A DNA stretch of 64,000 bases from Streptomyces beihaiensis (GCF_026274175.1 NZ_JAPHNL010000112.1:62001-126000), one strand, 5' to 3'; shown: positions 7,326 through 16,106, counted from the first letter of the stretch. Numbers and translations are program-made. The notes: a model not told the origin generated them from the letters alone.

Positions 7326-8888
7326 TCAGACGCCCCCGGCACCCGCCCTTCCGCTCAGCGCCTCCAGGTCGCTCTTGCGCACCTGTATGACGAAGAAGGC
7401 CACGAGCGCGGAGAGCACCGCAAGGGCCGCGGCGGCTATGAACGCGTGACCGATCCCGTGCGCCAGAACCGAGTCGCTCCAGGGCGAGGGGAGCGAGTGC
7501 GTCTTCGCGAAGTGCGCCTTCTGCTCCGGGGAACCCTGGGCGAGGAACTTCGGCACCTGCTTCTTCGCCTCGTCCTTGCCGGCGCTGCTGAAGAGGGTGG
7601 TGAGGATCGACAGCCCCAGAGCGCCACCCACCTGCTGCGTGGTGTTGAGCATGCCCGACGCGGCACCGGACTCGCTGTCGGCTATGCCGGAGACGGCGGT
7701 GAGGGTGAGCGTGACGAAGTTCAGGCCCATGCCGAAGCCGAAGAACAGCATCGGTCCGAGCAGCCCGCCCAGGTAGGAGCTGGACGGATCGATGAGCGTC
7801 AGCCAGCCCATCCCCACGGCGGTCAGCACACCGCCACTGACCATGAACGGTTTGGGTCCCAGGCGGGGCAGCAGATTGGTGGCGAGGCCCGCCGCGACGA
7901 TGATCGCGGCGGTCACCGGCAGGAAGGCGAGCCCGGCCCTGATCGGGCTGTAGTGCAGTACGTTCTGCACGAACAGCACGATGAAGAAGAACATGCCGAA
8001 CATCGCGGCCGCGAGGCTCAGCATCATCGCGTACGTGCCCGAGCGGTTGCGGTCGGCGAACAGCTTGAGCGGCGTGATCGGCTGTGCCGTGCGTCGCTCG
8101 ATCGCCACGAAGGTGAGCAGGAGGACCACGGAGACGCCGAACGAGGTGACGGTGAGGTTGTCGCTCCAGCCGTCCTTGGCCGCGCGGATGAATCCGTAGA
8201 CGAGGGCGGCCATGCCGACGGTCGACGACAGCGCCCCGGCCAGGTCGAACCGGCCCGGATGGCGCTCGGACTCCTTGATGTAGCGCGGCGCGAGCAAGGC
8301 TATGAACACGCCGATCGGTACGTTGACGAAGAGCACCCAGCGCCAGTTGAGCCAGTCGGTCAGCATGCCGCCCGCGATGAGGCCGATGGCACCCCCGCCG
8401 GCGGAGACGGACGCGAAGACGCCGAACGCCCTGTTGCGCTCGGGGCCTTCGGGAAACGTCGTGGCGATCAGCGCGAGTGACGTGGGTGAGGCGATGGCGC
8501 CGCCGACACCCTGAAGTGCGCGCGCCGCGAGCAACTGCCACGGCTCCTGGGCGAATCCACCGAGCAGGGAGGCCAGGCTGAACAGGCCGATGCCGACGAT
8601 GAACATGCGTCGACGGCCCAGGAGGTCACCGGCGCGGCCGCCGAGCAGCAGCATGCCGCCGAAGGTGAGCGCGTAGGCATTGATCACCCAGGTCAGATCG
8701 CTCGTCGAGAAGCCGAGAGCCGTCTGGATGTGCGGCAGGGCGATGTTCACGATGGTGGCGTCGAGCACCACCATCAGTTGGCACGCGGCGATCACCGCGA
8801 GGGCGATGCCGGGGTGGGAAGGGCGGTGCGAGGCCGAACGGGGTGTGCTGGATGTGGGTGGTTTCAGCTGGATCTGATCGTGCGTCAC
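7326..8888 (-). CDS. MFS drug exporter, DHA2 (14-TM, EmrB/QacA) family
   Basis: About 520 residues. GTG 8888 is preferred over an upstream TTG at 8927 because a G-rich ribosome-binding site precedes it. The protein starts with a polar ~30-residue tail, then LDATIVNIALPHIQ (motif D1 of DHA2 exporters) and LGGRAGDLLGRRRMFIVG (motif A), then ~14 hydrophobic segments ending at residue ~505. These are proton-coupled exporters of cationic or lipophilic drugs. The upstream region holds two copies of GAACG-N4-CGTTC (8919-8932 and 8965-8978), so a TetR-type repressor probably controls it. No regulator gene is adjacent. Confidence 0.92.
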   Translation of the reverse strand: MTHDQIQLKPPTSSTPRSASHRPSHPGIALAVIAACQLMVVLDATIVNIALPHIQTALGFSTSDLTWVINAYALTFGGMLLLGGRAGDLLGRRRMFIVGIGLFSLASLLGGFAQEPWQLLAARALQGVGGAIASPTSLALIATTFPEGPERNRAFGVFASVSAGGGAIGLIAGGMLTDWLNWRWVLFVNVPIGVFIALLAPRYIKESERHPGRFDLAGALSSTVGMAALVYGFIRAAKDGWSDNLTVTSFGVSVVLLLTFVAIERRTAQPITPLKLFADRNRSGTYAMMLSLAAAMFGMFFFIVLFVQNVLHYSPIRAGLAFLPVTAAIIVAAGLATNLLPRLGPKPFMVSGGVLTAVGMGWLTLIDPSSSYLGGLLGPMLFFGFGMGLNFVTLTLTAVSGIADSESGAASGMLNTTQQVGGALGLSILTTLFSSAGKDEAKKQVPKFLAQGSPEQKAHFAKTHSLPSPWSDSVLAHGIGHAFIAAAALAVLSALVAFFVIQVRKSDLEALSGRAGAGGV

Positions 8889-8918
8889 GGGCGGGTCCCC
8901 CCGGTAGACAGCGTTAGA

Positions 8919-8932
8919 GAACGGCAACGTTC
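8919..8932. promoter_or_regulatory. Operator copy 1, GAACG-N4-CGTTC
   Basis: Inverted repeat GAACGgcaaCGTTC, 31 bases upstream of the MFS start. The same arms recur at 8965-8978. The form suggests a TetR-family dimer site. Confidence 0.55.
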
Positions 8933-8944
8933 CCTAAGGGGAAC
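8929..8944. promoter_or_regulatory. Second dyad GTTCCC-TAAG-GGGAAC
   Basis: A 6-bp inverted repeat that overlaps operator copy 1 in the same divergent region. It may belong to an extended operator. Confidence 0.35.
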
Positions 8945-8964
8945 CGTAGTGGTCCCGCAGGTGT

Positions 8965-8978
8965 GAACGCAAGCGTTC
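8965..8978. promoter_or_regulatory. Operator copy 2, GAACG-N4-CGTTC
   Basis: GAACGcaagCGTTC, centre 46 bp from copy 1 with identical 5-bp arms. It lies between the MFS promoter region and the small plus-strand gene at 9032, so it could control both. Confidence 0.55.
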
Positions 8979-9031
8979 TTTATGTGAGTTGCCCGGACTG
9001 CGTTGCGTCGGAGGCGACTTACGCTGATGTC

Positions 9032-9367
9032 ATGGCCGACGAGGGTGTGGACGGGACGGCGCGGACTGAGCGGCTGGTGGTCGTCCACGACCCGGGAGGT
9101 CCGCGGAACGTACGTCTGCGGATGGCCGTCGGCCAGGAGGTCGCGGTCACGCTTCACGGCACGCCCGGGTACGGCTGGACGCCGGTCGAAGTCGTCGACG
9201 GGCCGCTGGCCGTGATCGCGGGGGAGGTGTGTGAGGGCGTCGCGCGGGCCGTGGTGCGCGCGGTCGGGCCAGGCCGCGGGGAGGTGCGGTCGACGTCGTC
9301 GTTCCGCGGGGACGGCTTCGGGCCGCAGACGCGGCTGTGGCGGCTGGCCGTGAGCGTGGAGGCGTGA
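9032..9367 (+). CDS. Small chagasin-like domain protein
   Basis: 111 residues, ATG 9032; no Shine-Dalgarno sequence is close enough to use. The sequence GQEVAVTLHGTPGYGWTPV resembles the NPTTGYxW strand-loop of I42 (chagasin-type) protease inhibitors, and the tail RLWRLAVSV resembles the RPW strand. There is no signal peptide, so this version would be cytosolic. The convergent lipoprotein gene at 9398-9901 encodes the same domain plan (VRIDL...WTPI...RRWRLTLTV). The chagasin relation is inferred from motif shape only; function is unknown. Confidence 0.55.
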   Translation: MADEGVDGTARTERLVVVHDPGGPRNVRLRMAVGQEVAVTLHGTPGYGWTPVEVVDGPLAVIAGEVCEGVARAVVRAVGPGRGEVRSTSSFRGDGFGPQTRLWRLAVSVEA

Positions 9368-9397
9368 GTCGGGGCGCCGGTCCCGGACGGTGGCCGC

Positions 9398-9901
9398 CTA
9401 CGGCACGACGGTGAGGGTCAGGCGCCAGCGGCGAGAGGGCGGGCCGTGCGGGTCGGGGGTGTAGGTGTCGGCGGAGATCAGCTCGGCGGTGCCGGGGGAG
9501 TCGGCGCGGATCTCGGCCGTCCGGGTGCCGCCGGACGCGGCTCGGTCGGCGACCACGGACGCGACCGCAGGGTCGGAGCTGGCGATCGGTGTCCAGTCGT
9601 GGTCGGTGGACGGTTCGAGGTCGATGCGGATCCGCGTGCCGGTGTGCGCGCAGGCGCGCCGTTCCAAGGGGCCCGCCGGGGTGTGGGTGACCGTCATCGT
9701 TCCGCTGCCGCATCTACGGGCGGCGCTGCCGGTCGGAGGCTCGGGCGTGGTCGACACCACCGAAGCCGAAGCCGAAGCCGTCGGAAGCGTCGGCGGTGTG
9801 GCCGGGGCGCGGGTGTCGTGGCAGGCGCCCGCCGTCGCCAACAGTGACCCGACGGCGGCCAGAACGGCGAACGGCCTTGCCGCGATGCGGCGGTGTCCCA
9901 T
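9398..9901 (-). CDS. Secreted lipoprotein with a chagasin-like domain
   Basis: 167 residues, ATG 9901 with GGGAG 8 bases upstream. The N terminus is a lipoprotein signal: MGHRRIAARPF, a hydrophobic core, then the lipobox-like LLATAGAC whose Cys would be lipidated. A Ser/Thr/Pro linker follows to about residue 60. The C-terminal ~100 residues (GTRIRIDLEPSTDHDWTPI...SRRWRLTLTVVP) match the plan of the cytosolic protein encoded convergently 30 bp away. It is probably tethered to the outer membrane face. Possible role as a proteinase-inhibitor-like or ligand-binding domain is inference. Confidence 0.65.
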   Translation of the reverse strand: MGHRRIAARPFAVLAAVGSLLATAGACHDTRAPATPPTLPTASASASVVSTTPEPPTGSAARRCGSGTMTVTHTPAGPLERRACAHTGTRIRIDLEPSTDHDWTPIASSDPAVASVVADRAASGGTRTAEIRADSPGTAELISADTYTPDPHGPPSRRWRLTLTVVP

Positions 9902-10203
9902 GACGCATGCTCCCGGGGGTGCGGTGCGGGCGGGGCAGAGCTGGTCGTGTGCGACCGAGGGGGCGGCACTCTGCGTCGTCATGCCGGACGCCCGGCAGCG
10001 AGGCAAGAGAAGTCCTGTGTCCTTACTGTGAGTTGACTGTACCGCGTAAATTCTCGGTCTCGTCGGGAACGTCGGCCGCCCGCCCTCTTGTGGCGTGACA
10101 TGTCCGGTGCAAGCATCCCGCATTGCGAACACGCGCTCTATCGGCGTGAACGACCTTCACCCCACCGTGCCGGGTCATCCCCGGCTGCCCGAAGGGATGT
10201 TCA
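9902..10203. other. Divergent intergenic region
   Basis: About 300 bp between the lipoprotein and the large secreted protein, relatively A/T-rich around 10020-10060. A TTGACT is visible near 10033 on the plus strand but I see no convincing matching -10 box, no RNA element and no gene. Confidence 0.5.
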
Positions 10204-12630
10204 GTGATTCGTTCCAGACGCAGACGCGGTCACAGACCCAGTTCCGGACGCGGTCGCATAGCGGCTCTCACCGCAATCGTCGCCGTCGCCCCCGGGATCT
10301 GGCTCGCCGCCCCCGCGGCCCAGGCCGCCGCCCCGGCCTCCGACCACTCCACCGCCTCGGCGCACCACTCCGCCGACACCGGCCCGGCTGTCCGCCACGA
10401 CACCTCCCCGACCCTGCGCGCCATGGCCGCCCGGGCCCACGCCCACCCGCACGGCCACCACTCGAAGAGGCCGCAGGACGACGACCCCGGCGAGGACCGG
10501 CTGCCGCACCCGCCCGCCTCGCCCGTGCCCGACCCTGTCGTCCAGTCCAGCCCCGGCGGCCCCTCCGCCCCGTCGACCGGCACGAATTTCGAGGGAATCG
10601 GTGCCGGAAACTACTCGATCACCGGCGTCCCGCCGGACCCGAACGCCGCCGTCGGCGCCACCCAGATCGTCGAGACCGTGAACACCGCGTACGCGGTGTT
10701 CTCCAAGACCGGCTCCACGGTCCTCGCTCCGACCGACACCAACACCCTGTGGTCCGGATTCGGCGGCAACTGCGAATCCACCAATGACGGTGACGCCGTG
10801 GTGCGCTGGGACAGCCTGGCGAGCCGCTGGGTGGTCACGCAGTTCGCCAACGTGCGCTCGTCCTCCGGCCCGTACTACGAGTGCGTCGCCGTCTCCACCG
10901 GCACGGACGCGACCGGCAGCTACCACCGGTACTCCTTCGAGTACGCGAACTTCCCCGACTACCCGAAGCTGTCGGTGTGGCCGGACGCGTACTACGTCAC
11001 CTACAACATGTTCACCGCCTCCGGCAGCTTCCTGCACGGTGAGGCGTGTGCCATGGACCGGGCGAACATGCTGACCGGTGGGAGCGCCACCCAGCAGTGC
11101 TTCACCACCTCGTCGTCGTACGGCGGCCTGCTGGGCGCGGACCTGGACGGCTCCACCGCGCCGCCGTCCGGTGAGCCGGAGCTGATGATGTCGCTCGGGA
11201 CCACCAGCTCGTCGCTCGCGTACTGGAAGTTCCACACGGACTGGAACACCCCGTCGAACTCGACCTTCAGCGGCCCGACCACGCTGTCCGTCGCCCCGTA
11301 CACCACCGCGTGCGGCAGCTCCGGCACCTGTGTCCCGCAGTCCGGCACCAGCCAGCAACTGGACTCGCTCTCCGACCGGTTGATGTATCGGTTCGCCTAC
11401 CGCAACTTCGGTGATCACGAGTCCCTGGTCGTGGACCACGCCGTCACCGCGGGCAGTTCGGTGGGCGTGCGCTGGTACGAGATGCGGCTCTCGGGCGGCA
11501 ATCCGACCGTGTACCAGCAGGGCACGTACGCGCCGGACTCCACATACCGCTGGATGGGGTCGATCGCCGAGGACACGGCCGGGAACATCGCCCTCGGCTA
11601 CTCGGACTCCTCGTCCTCCGCCCACCCGTCGATCCGCTACACAGGGCGCCTGGCCGGGGACACCCTCGGCACGATGACGCAGGGCGAGGTCACGGCGATC
11701 ACCGGTGGCGGCTCGCAGACCAGTTACAGCCGTTGGGGCGACTACACCTCCATGTCCGTCGACCCGTCGGACGGCTGCACCTTCTGGTACACGAACGAGT
11801 ACATCCCCTCCAACGGCAACTTCAACTGGCACACCAGGCTGGCCTCCTTCACCCTGCCCAACTGCGGTTCCACCGCCACCGACGACTTCTCGGTGGCCGT
11901 CGACCCGGCGTCGGGCAGCGTGGCCGCGGGCTCGTCGGCGTCCACCACGGTCTCCACCACGGTGACCTCCGGCTCGTCGCAGACGGTGGACCTGTCGGCG
12001 TCCGGCCTGCCCAGCGGTGCGACCGCGAGCTTCAGTCCGGCTTCGGTGACCGCGGGCAACTCGTCCACGCTCAAGGTGGCCACGTCGTCGTCGACGCCCG
12101 CGGGCACGTACGACATCACGGTCACCGCGAAGGGCTCCTCCGCCACGCACACCGCCACCTACACCCTCACGGTGAACTCCACAGGCACGGGCGGCGCCAT
12201 CACCAACCCAGGCTTCGAACAGGGCAGCCTCACGGGCTGGACGCCGTCCGGAACGACCTCCGTGGTCGGCTCCGGCGTGCACAGCGGCAGCTACGCGGCG
12301 CAGGTCGGAGGCACCTCGCCGACCAACGGCGACTCGTCGATCGCCCAGAGCTTCACCGCCCCGGCCGGTACGAGCACTCTCGGCTTCTACTACTCCGTGA
12401 CGTGCCCGGACTCCATCTGGTACGACTGGGCCACGGCGACCCTCAAGGACAACACGACGGGTACGACGACCACGGTCCTCGCCAAGACCTGTCCGTCGTC
12501 CGCGGCGTGGAGCCACAGCACGGCCTCGGTGACGGCCGGGCACAGTTACACGCTCACCCTGATCAGCCATGACGACGGCTGGCCCGGTGACGCCACCTAC
12601 ACCCACTACGACGACGTCACGCTCTCCTGA
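10204..12630 (+). CDS. Large secreted protein: propeller-like domain, Ig-like domain, CBM-like C terminus
   Basis: 808 residues, GTG 10204 with GAAGGGA upstream. An Arg-rich n-region, hydrophobic core and AAQA-A cleavage site near residue 42 form a Sec signal. A His/Pro-rich linker follows to ~120. Residues ~125-550 begin with TGVPPDPNAAVGATQIVETVN, a form of the PPDTNGDVG motif of secreted propeller-like proteins. Residues ~560-660 form a Ser/Thr/Gly Ig-like domain (GSSQTVDLSASGLPSGATASF). The last ~145 residues (ITNPGFEQGSLTGW...) look like a carbohydrate-binding jelly roll. No catalytic motif is recognised; surface binding is inferred. Confidence 0.75.
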   Translation: MIRSRRRRGHRPSSGRGRIAALTAIVAVAPGIWLAAPAAQAAAPASDHSTASAHHSADTGPAVRHDTSPTLRAMAARAHAHPHGHHSKRPQDDDPGEDRLPHPPASPVPDPVVQSSPGGPSAPSTGTNFEGIGAGNYSITGVPPDPNAAVGATQIVETVNTAYAVFSKTGSTVLAPTDTNTLWSGFGGNCESTNDGDAVVRWDSLASRWVVTQFANVRSSSGPYYECVAVSTGTDATGSYHRYSFEYANFPDYPKLSVWPDAYYVTYNMFTASGSFLHGEACAMDRANMLTGGSATQQCFTTSSSYGGLLGADLDGSTAPPSGEPELMMSLGTTSSSLAYWKFHTDWNTPSNSTFSGPTTLSVAPYTTACGSSGTCVPQSGTSQQLDSLSDRLMYRFAYRNFGDHESLVVDHAVTAGSSVGVRWYEMRLSGGNPTVYQQGTYAPDSTYRWMGSIAEDTAGNIALGYSDSSSSAHPSIRYTGRLAGDTLGTMTQGEVTAITGGGSQTSYSRWGDYTSMSVDPSDGCTFWYTNEYIPSNGNFNWHTRLASFTLPNCGSTATDDFSVAVDPASGSVAAGSSASTTVSTTVTSGSSQTVDLSASGLPSGATASFSPASVTAGNSSTLKVATSSSTPAGTYDITVTAKGSSATHTATYTLTVNSTGTGGAITNPGFEQGSLTGWTPSGTTSVVGSGVHSGSYAAQVGGTSPTNGDSSIAQSFTAPAGTSTLGFYYSVTCPDSIWYDWATATLKDNTTGTTTTVLAKTCPSSAAWSHSTASVTAGHSYTLTLISHDDGWPGDATYTHYDDVTLS

Positions 12631-12647
12631 CCCGTCGGCGTCACTCA

Positions 12648-12685
12648 GGAAGCCCGCCGGTCGCACCCATGACCGGCGGGCTTCC
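12648..12685. terminator. Bidirectional terminator hairpin
   Basis: A perfect 15-bp inverted repeat (arms 12648-12662 and 12671-12685, loop 8 nt) between the converging stops at 12630 and 12691. Confidence 0.85.
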
Positions 12686-12690
12686 GGCGC

Positions 12691-13488
12691 TCACGCGTCG
12701 TCGGGATAACGGGACGCGCGCCGGAACTTCTCGCGCATCCTGTGCAGGTTGCGCGTCGCGAGCGCCAGGCCGAGCGCGGCGCCGCAGGCGAACCCCGCGT
12801 ACGTGCCGTCGCTGAGGCCCTGACCGGAGCCGTGATCCGACGTCGCATACCACGTCAGCGTGCCCGAGACGGCCGCCGCGACCACGAACGTCAGTAGTCC
12901 CGCGTACAGCTTGCGCGTGAAGTAGACGCTGCGCCGCGGACGTTTTGGCAGCTCGCCCTTGTCGAGCGCGGCGGCCGGACCGGTCGAAGCGGCGAGTGGG
13001 CGCTTGTGGTAGGCGAGGTACATCCAGTGTCCACAGGGCTCCCAGCCGTCCGGTGCGATACGCGCCGTCAGCGTCGCGCGGTCCTTGCGGTCCACCACGT
13101 CGCGCCGGTACTCCCAGCGGAGCGTGGACCGCGGCTCGCGGTGGCTGATGAACCGGCCCAGCCTGTCGACCCGCTCGATCTCCCACCCCTGGGCGCCGAA
13201 GCGGTTCATCATTTCCTGGTCGACGTACGCGTCCGCGGTCCATACCCAGCGTTGCGCCCCGGGTTCCGGAGCCGGGGCGTCCGCCGCGCCCGGCGCACGG
13301 TGCCCCGCCAGTTGCGCGGCAAGTTCGGCGGCCGGACCGAATTCGGTCTGCGGGGCGTTGTCCGACTCGCCCACGTAGTCCCGGAGTTCGGCGACGACCG
13401 AGGTCACCTTCGCCTCGGGCGCGCCGTTGGACCGTAGGTGCGCCGCCAATTCGTCGAAGTACGCGCGCGTTGTGTGTTCTTCGCTCAC
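12691..13488 (-). CDS. HAAS-like/DUF2812-type membrane protein, partner of PadR
   Basis: 265 residues, GTG 13488 overlapping the padR stop as GTGA, with GGGGGAG upstream. The N terminus (AYFDELAAHLRSNGAPEAKVTSVVAELRDYV) fits the HAAS helical domain that usually accompanies PadR regulators. Residues ~90-170 (AQGWEIERVDRLGRFISHREP) resemble DUF2812. Two transmembrane helices follow (LLTFVVAAAVSGTLTWYA and a Gly/Ala-rich one), then a basic tail. PadR-HAAS pairs are thought to link a membrane signal to the regulator; that role here is by analogy. Confidence 0.7.
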   Translation of the reverse strand: MSEEHTTRAYFDELAAHLRSNGAPEAKVTSVVAELRDYVGESDNAPQTEFGPAAELAAQLAGHRAPGAADAPAPEPGAQRWVWTADAYVDQEMMNRFGAQGWEIERVDRLGRFISHREPRSTLRWEYRRDVVDRKDRATLTARIAPDGWEPCGHWMYLAYHKRPLAASTGPAAALDKGELPKRPRRSVYFTRKLYAGLLTFVVAAAVSGTLTWYATSDHGSGQGLSDGTYAGFACGAALGLALATRNLHRMREKFRRASRYPDDA

Positions 13489-13826
13489 TCTTCTGCTCCC
13501 CCTTTTGTCAGTACGGACTTCACGACCTGGTGAAACCGCAGCCACGCCGTGCCCTGCTCGTGCAGGAAGGCGCGGCCCTGTTCGGTGAGGCGGTAGTAAC
13601 GCCGCCCCGGCCCGCGCTCGGCGGCGCGGAACTCCGCTTCCACCAGGGCGGCTTCCTCCAGCCGGTTCAGCACCGGGTAGAGCGTGCCGCCACGGATCTC
13701 GCCGAGACCGGATTCGGCGAGCTTCTTGGTGATTTCGTAGCCGTAGCTCTCACCTTCGGTGAGACAGGTCAGCACGGCGAGGTCGAGGACACCCTTGAGC
13801 CAGCTCGCCCGTCGGTCAGTAGCCAT
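13485..13826 (-). CDS. PadR-family transcriptional regulator
   Basis: 113 residues, ATG 13826. The winged-helix PadR pattern is complete: LDLAVLTCLTEGESYGYEITKKL, GGTLYPVLNRLEEAALV and PGRRYYRLTEQGRAFL. PadR proteins repress as dimers through the winged helix. A dyad, TAGGTTG-N5-CAACCTA at 13847-13865, lies 21 bases upstream and is a likely autoregulatory site. The stop overlaps the start of the HAAS-type membrane gene, so the two are translationally coupled. Confidence 0.9.
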   Translation of the reverse strand: MATDRRASWLKGVLDLAVLTCLTEGESYGYEITKKLAESGLGEIRGGTLYPVLNRLEEAALVEAEFRAAERGPGRRYYRLTEQGRAFLHEQGTAWLRFHQVVKSVLTKGGAEE

Positions 13827-13846
13827 GAATAGATGACACCACTTAA

Positions 13847-13865
13847 TAGGTTGGATAGCAACCTA
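13847..13865. promoter_or_regulatory. Candidate PadR operator dyad
   Basis: Perfect 7-bp arms TAGGTTG and CAACCTA around GATAG, in the divergent padR/tetR region. The A/T content is unusual for this genome, consistent with a regulator site. Confidence 0.5.
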
Positions 13866-13995
13866 GGTGGTGGGGCTGAGGAGTGGGCTGCCGAGCCGAA
13901 TCGTTCTTGATCTTGCGTTGACGAGACGGCCGCGACGATGCAACCTCCGTACGAGCGGCGACGATTCCCCTCGGCCGCTCGTTGGAGAGATGACC

Positions 13996-14622
13996 ATGGT
14001 TACTTCGCGTTGGACGGCCGCCCCCGCTCAGGCGGCCACCTCCCCGCGCAGGCGTGGACCCGTGCTGGAACGGGCCATCCTCGACGCGACGCTGGAACAA
14101 CTCAGCACGGTCGGCTGGAACGGCCTCACGATGGAGGGCGTCGCCGCGGGCGCCCAGACCGGCAAGGCGGCGGTCTATCGTCGCTGGCCCTCGAAGGAGG
14201 ACCTGGTCGTCGACGCGCTCCAGGCCGGCCTTCCCGTGCTCGACTCCGCCGCGGACCACGGCGGTGTGCGCGAGGACCTCCTGGCGCTGTGCCGGCGGCT
14301 GCGGCAGGCCATGTTCTCCAGGTCCGGTCTCGCGCTCAGCGCTGTCATTCACGAATGCGACACCATCGCCGCGGAGCGGTTCCACTCCGTGATCACCGAG
14401 GGCGTCGTCGAACCGGGCGTCGAACTGATCAAGGAGGTTGTACGTCGTGGCATCGACCGCGGCGAGGTGCGACCTGACGCGGCGAACGCGACCGTGTGCG
14501 ACGTGATCCCCGCGATGATGATGTACCGCAGCAAGATGTGCGGCAGCGAATGGGAAGACGGGGAACTGGTCGACCTCATCGACCAGGTGATGGTGCCGTT
14601 GCTGACCTCGCGCCCGGAGTGA
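13996..14622 (+). CDS. TetR/AcrR-family transcriptional regulator
   Basis: 208 residues. ATG 13996 is chosen over ATG 13990 because GGAGAG at 13984-13989 leaves correct spacing only for 13996. The HTH is ILDATLEQLSTVGWNGLTMEGVA and TGKAAVYRRWPSKEDLV (~residues 30-75). The C-terminal domain resembles the TetR_C_11/16 group (PEVRRDLLAL-like region, then VVEPGVELIKEVVRRGIDRGEV). The ligand is unknown. The MFS operators at 8919-8978 are 5 kb away and the region before this gene does not carry that motif, so a link is not supported. Confidence 0.88.
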   Translation: MVTSRWTAAPAQAATSPRRRGPVLERAILDATLEQLSTVGWNGLTMEGVAAGAQTGKAAVYRRWPSKEDLVVDALQAGLPVLDSAADHGGVREDLLALCRRLRQAMFSRSGLALSAVIHECDTIAAERFHSVITEGVVEPGVELIKEVVRRGIDRGEVRPDAANATVCDVIPAMMMYRSKMCGSEWEDGELVDLIDQVMVPLLTSRPE

Positions 14623-14683
14623 GAGCGCGGTGCGCCGTACCGGGTGTCGCGGCGGTCCGGTGGCGGCGTAGGCTGGAGCCGCC

Positions 14684-15385
14684 ATGCCCTACGAACCACC
14701 CACCCACACCGTCGAGCGCTCCTTGCGCGCCACTACCGGAGCGAAGATCGTCGCCGGTGTCGACGAGGTCGGGCGCGGTGCCTGGGCAGGCCCGGTCACC
14801 GTATGCGCCGCCGTCACAGGACTGCGCCGACCGCCGGCAGGGCTCACCGACTCCAAGCTGATCACCCCCAAGCGACGTGAGACGCTCGCGGAGGAGCTGG
14901 AGGGCTGGGTGACCGCCCACGCCCTCGGCCACGCCTCCCCGGAGGAGATCGACGAAGTCGGCATGACGGCGGCGCTCCGGCTCGCCGCGGTGCGGGCCCT
15001 CGAAGGGCTTCCCGTGCGACCGGACGCGGTCATCCTGGACGGCAAGCACGACTACCTCGGTGACCCGTGGCAGGTCCGTACGGTGATCAAGGGGGACCGT
15101 TCCTGCGTCGCCGTCGCGGCGGCCTCCGTGATCGCGAAGGTCCGTCGCGACAAATTGATGGCCGAACTGGGCATCGACCATGCAGACTTCGGGTTTGCGG
15201 CCAACGCCGGATACCCGTCGCCGGTGCACCGTGCCGCGCTGGAGGAGCGGGGACCCACCCCGTACCACCGGTTGTCGTGGGCGTATCTTGATGCGCTGCC
15301 CCAGTGGCGGCACCTCAAGAAGGCCCGCACCTGGGCGGACGCGAGCATTCCGGAGATCGAGGGCCAGCTCGGCTTCGACTTCTGA
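14684..15385 (+). CDS. rnhB: Ribonuclease HII
   Basis: 233 residues, ATG 14684. The catalytic Asp-Glu pair is in [16 protein letters not shown] (~residues 25-40), with further acidic residues in [12 protein letters not shown] (~120) and [17 protein letters not shown] (~170). [13 protein letters not shown] is also diagnostic. The enzyme incises RNA-DNA hybrids and embedded ribonucleotides. A -10-like TAGGCT ends 9 bases before the ATG. It heads the core block that continues to recQ and hrdB. Confidence 0.95.
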   Translation: MPYEPPTHTVERSLRATTGAKIVAGVDEVGRGAWAGPVTVCAAVTGLRRPPAGLTDSKLITPKRRETLAEELEGWVTAHALGHASPEEIDEVGMTAALRLAAVRALEGLPVRPDAVILDGKHDYLGDPWQVRTVIKGDRSCVAVAAASVIAKVRRDKLMAELGIDHADFGFAANAGYPSPVHRAALEERGPTPYHRLSWAYLDALPQWRHLKKARTWADASIPEIEGQLGFDF

Positions 15386-15452
15386 CCGCCGCGCTCGCAC
15401 GACAAGGCACCCGCCGACGCGACTCGCACCTGCGTTTGATAGATATCAGCCT

Positions 15453-16094
15453 ATGCCTCTCATTCCCGAGGAGCCTCAGATTCACGAGAGCGCCCAGGGT
15501 CCCCGCGCCACGCCGGCCAGCAGCCGTACCGCGCCGACCCCCCGTCCCGTACCCGGCCCGCGTCCCGCGGCGCCGCCAAGGCCCGGCCGACCGGGCCCCG
15601 CACGGCCCGCGCCGCCGGCCCAGCGCGCCTCGGGCGGTGCCCCGAAGCCCGGCCCGGCCAAGCCCGCGCCCAAGCCTCCCGCCGCACCGCCGCCCGCGGC
15701 GGCCGACGCGCAGCTCCAGGTCATCCCGGCCTCGACCGACGGCGCGCTGGACGCCGCCGAGGAAGCCGTCGACCTGCTGCTCGACTCGGGCCGCGCGCCC
15801 GGCGACGTACTGGTCGTCACCACGGGCGAACTGCACCCGTGGGCCGCGCACGAGAAGTCCTTCGGTGAGAGCGCCTACTGGGCGCAGCACGATGCCGGGG
15901 ACGACGTGTTCTACGCGGACGCCTCCGCGCTGAGCCGGGCCGCGTCGCGGCCCGTGGTCGTCGTCGCCGTGAACGGCGGCGCGGACCAGGTGACCGCCGC
16001 CGCGCTGCCGCTGGCACACGCGCGTGCCGGCTCGCTGCTCATCGTCTGCGGCGAACCGGAGCGCGTCAACGGGCTGCTGGCCGCTCGGGCCTGA
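15453..16094 (+). CDS. Conserved hypothetical protein with Pro/Ala-rich N terminus
   Basis: 213 residues, ATG 15453. Residues ~10-90 are a Pro/Ala/Arg/Lys-rich disordered linker. The folded part starts at DAQLQVIPASTDGALDAAEEAVDLLLDSGRAPGDVLVVTTGELHPWAAHEKSF split over several strands and ends with RPVVVVAVNGG and LIVCGEPERVNGLL. The alternating hydrophobic strands suggest a Rossmann- or helicase-C-like alpha/beta fold without a visible nucleotide motif. It lies between rnhB and recQ; in this core region a nucleic-acid role is possible but not shown. Confidence 0.7.
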   Translation: MPLIPEEPQIHESAQGPRATPASSRTAPTPRPVPGPRPAAPPRPGRPGPARPAPPAQRASGGAPKPGPAKPAPKPPAAPPPAAADAQLQVIPASTDGALDAAEEAVDLLLDSGRAPGDVLVVTTGELHPWAAHEKSFGESAYWAQHDAGDDVFYADASALSRAASRPVVVVAVNGGADQVTAAALPLAHARAGSLLIVCGEPERVNGLLAARA

Positions 16095-16106
16095 CACACC
16101 GCCTGC

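Noticed and set aside
10201-12666. Long minus-strand open frame of about 820 codons
   Set aside because: It is the antisense shadow of the secreted protein gene, which has a signal peptide, ribosome-binding site and recognisable domains. G/C-rich genes routinely open such frames.
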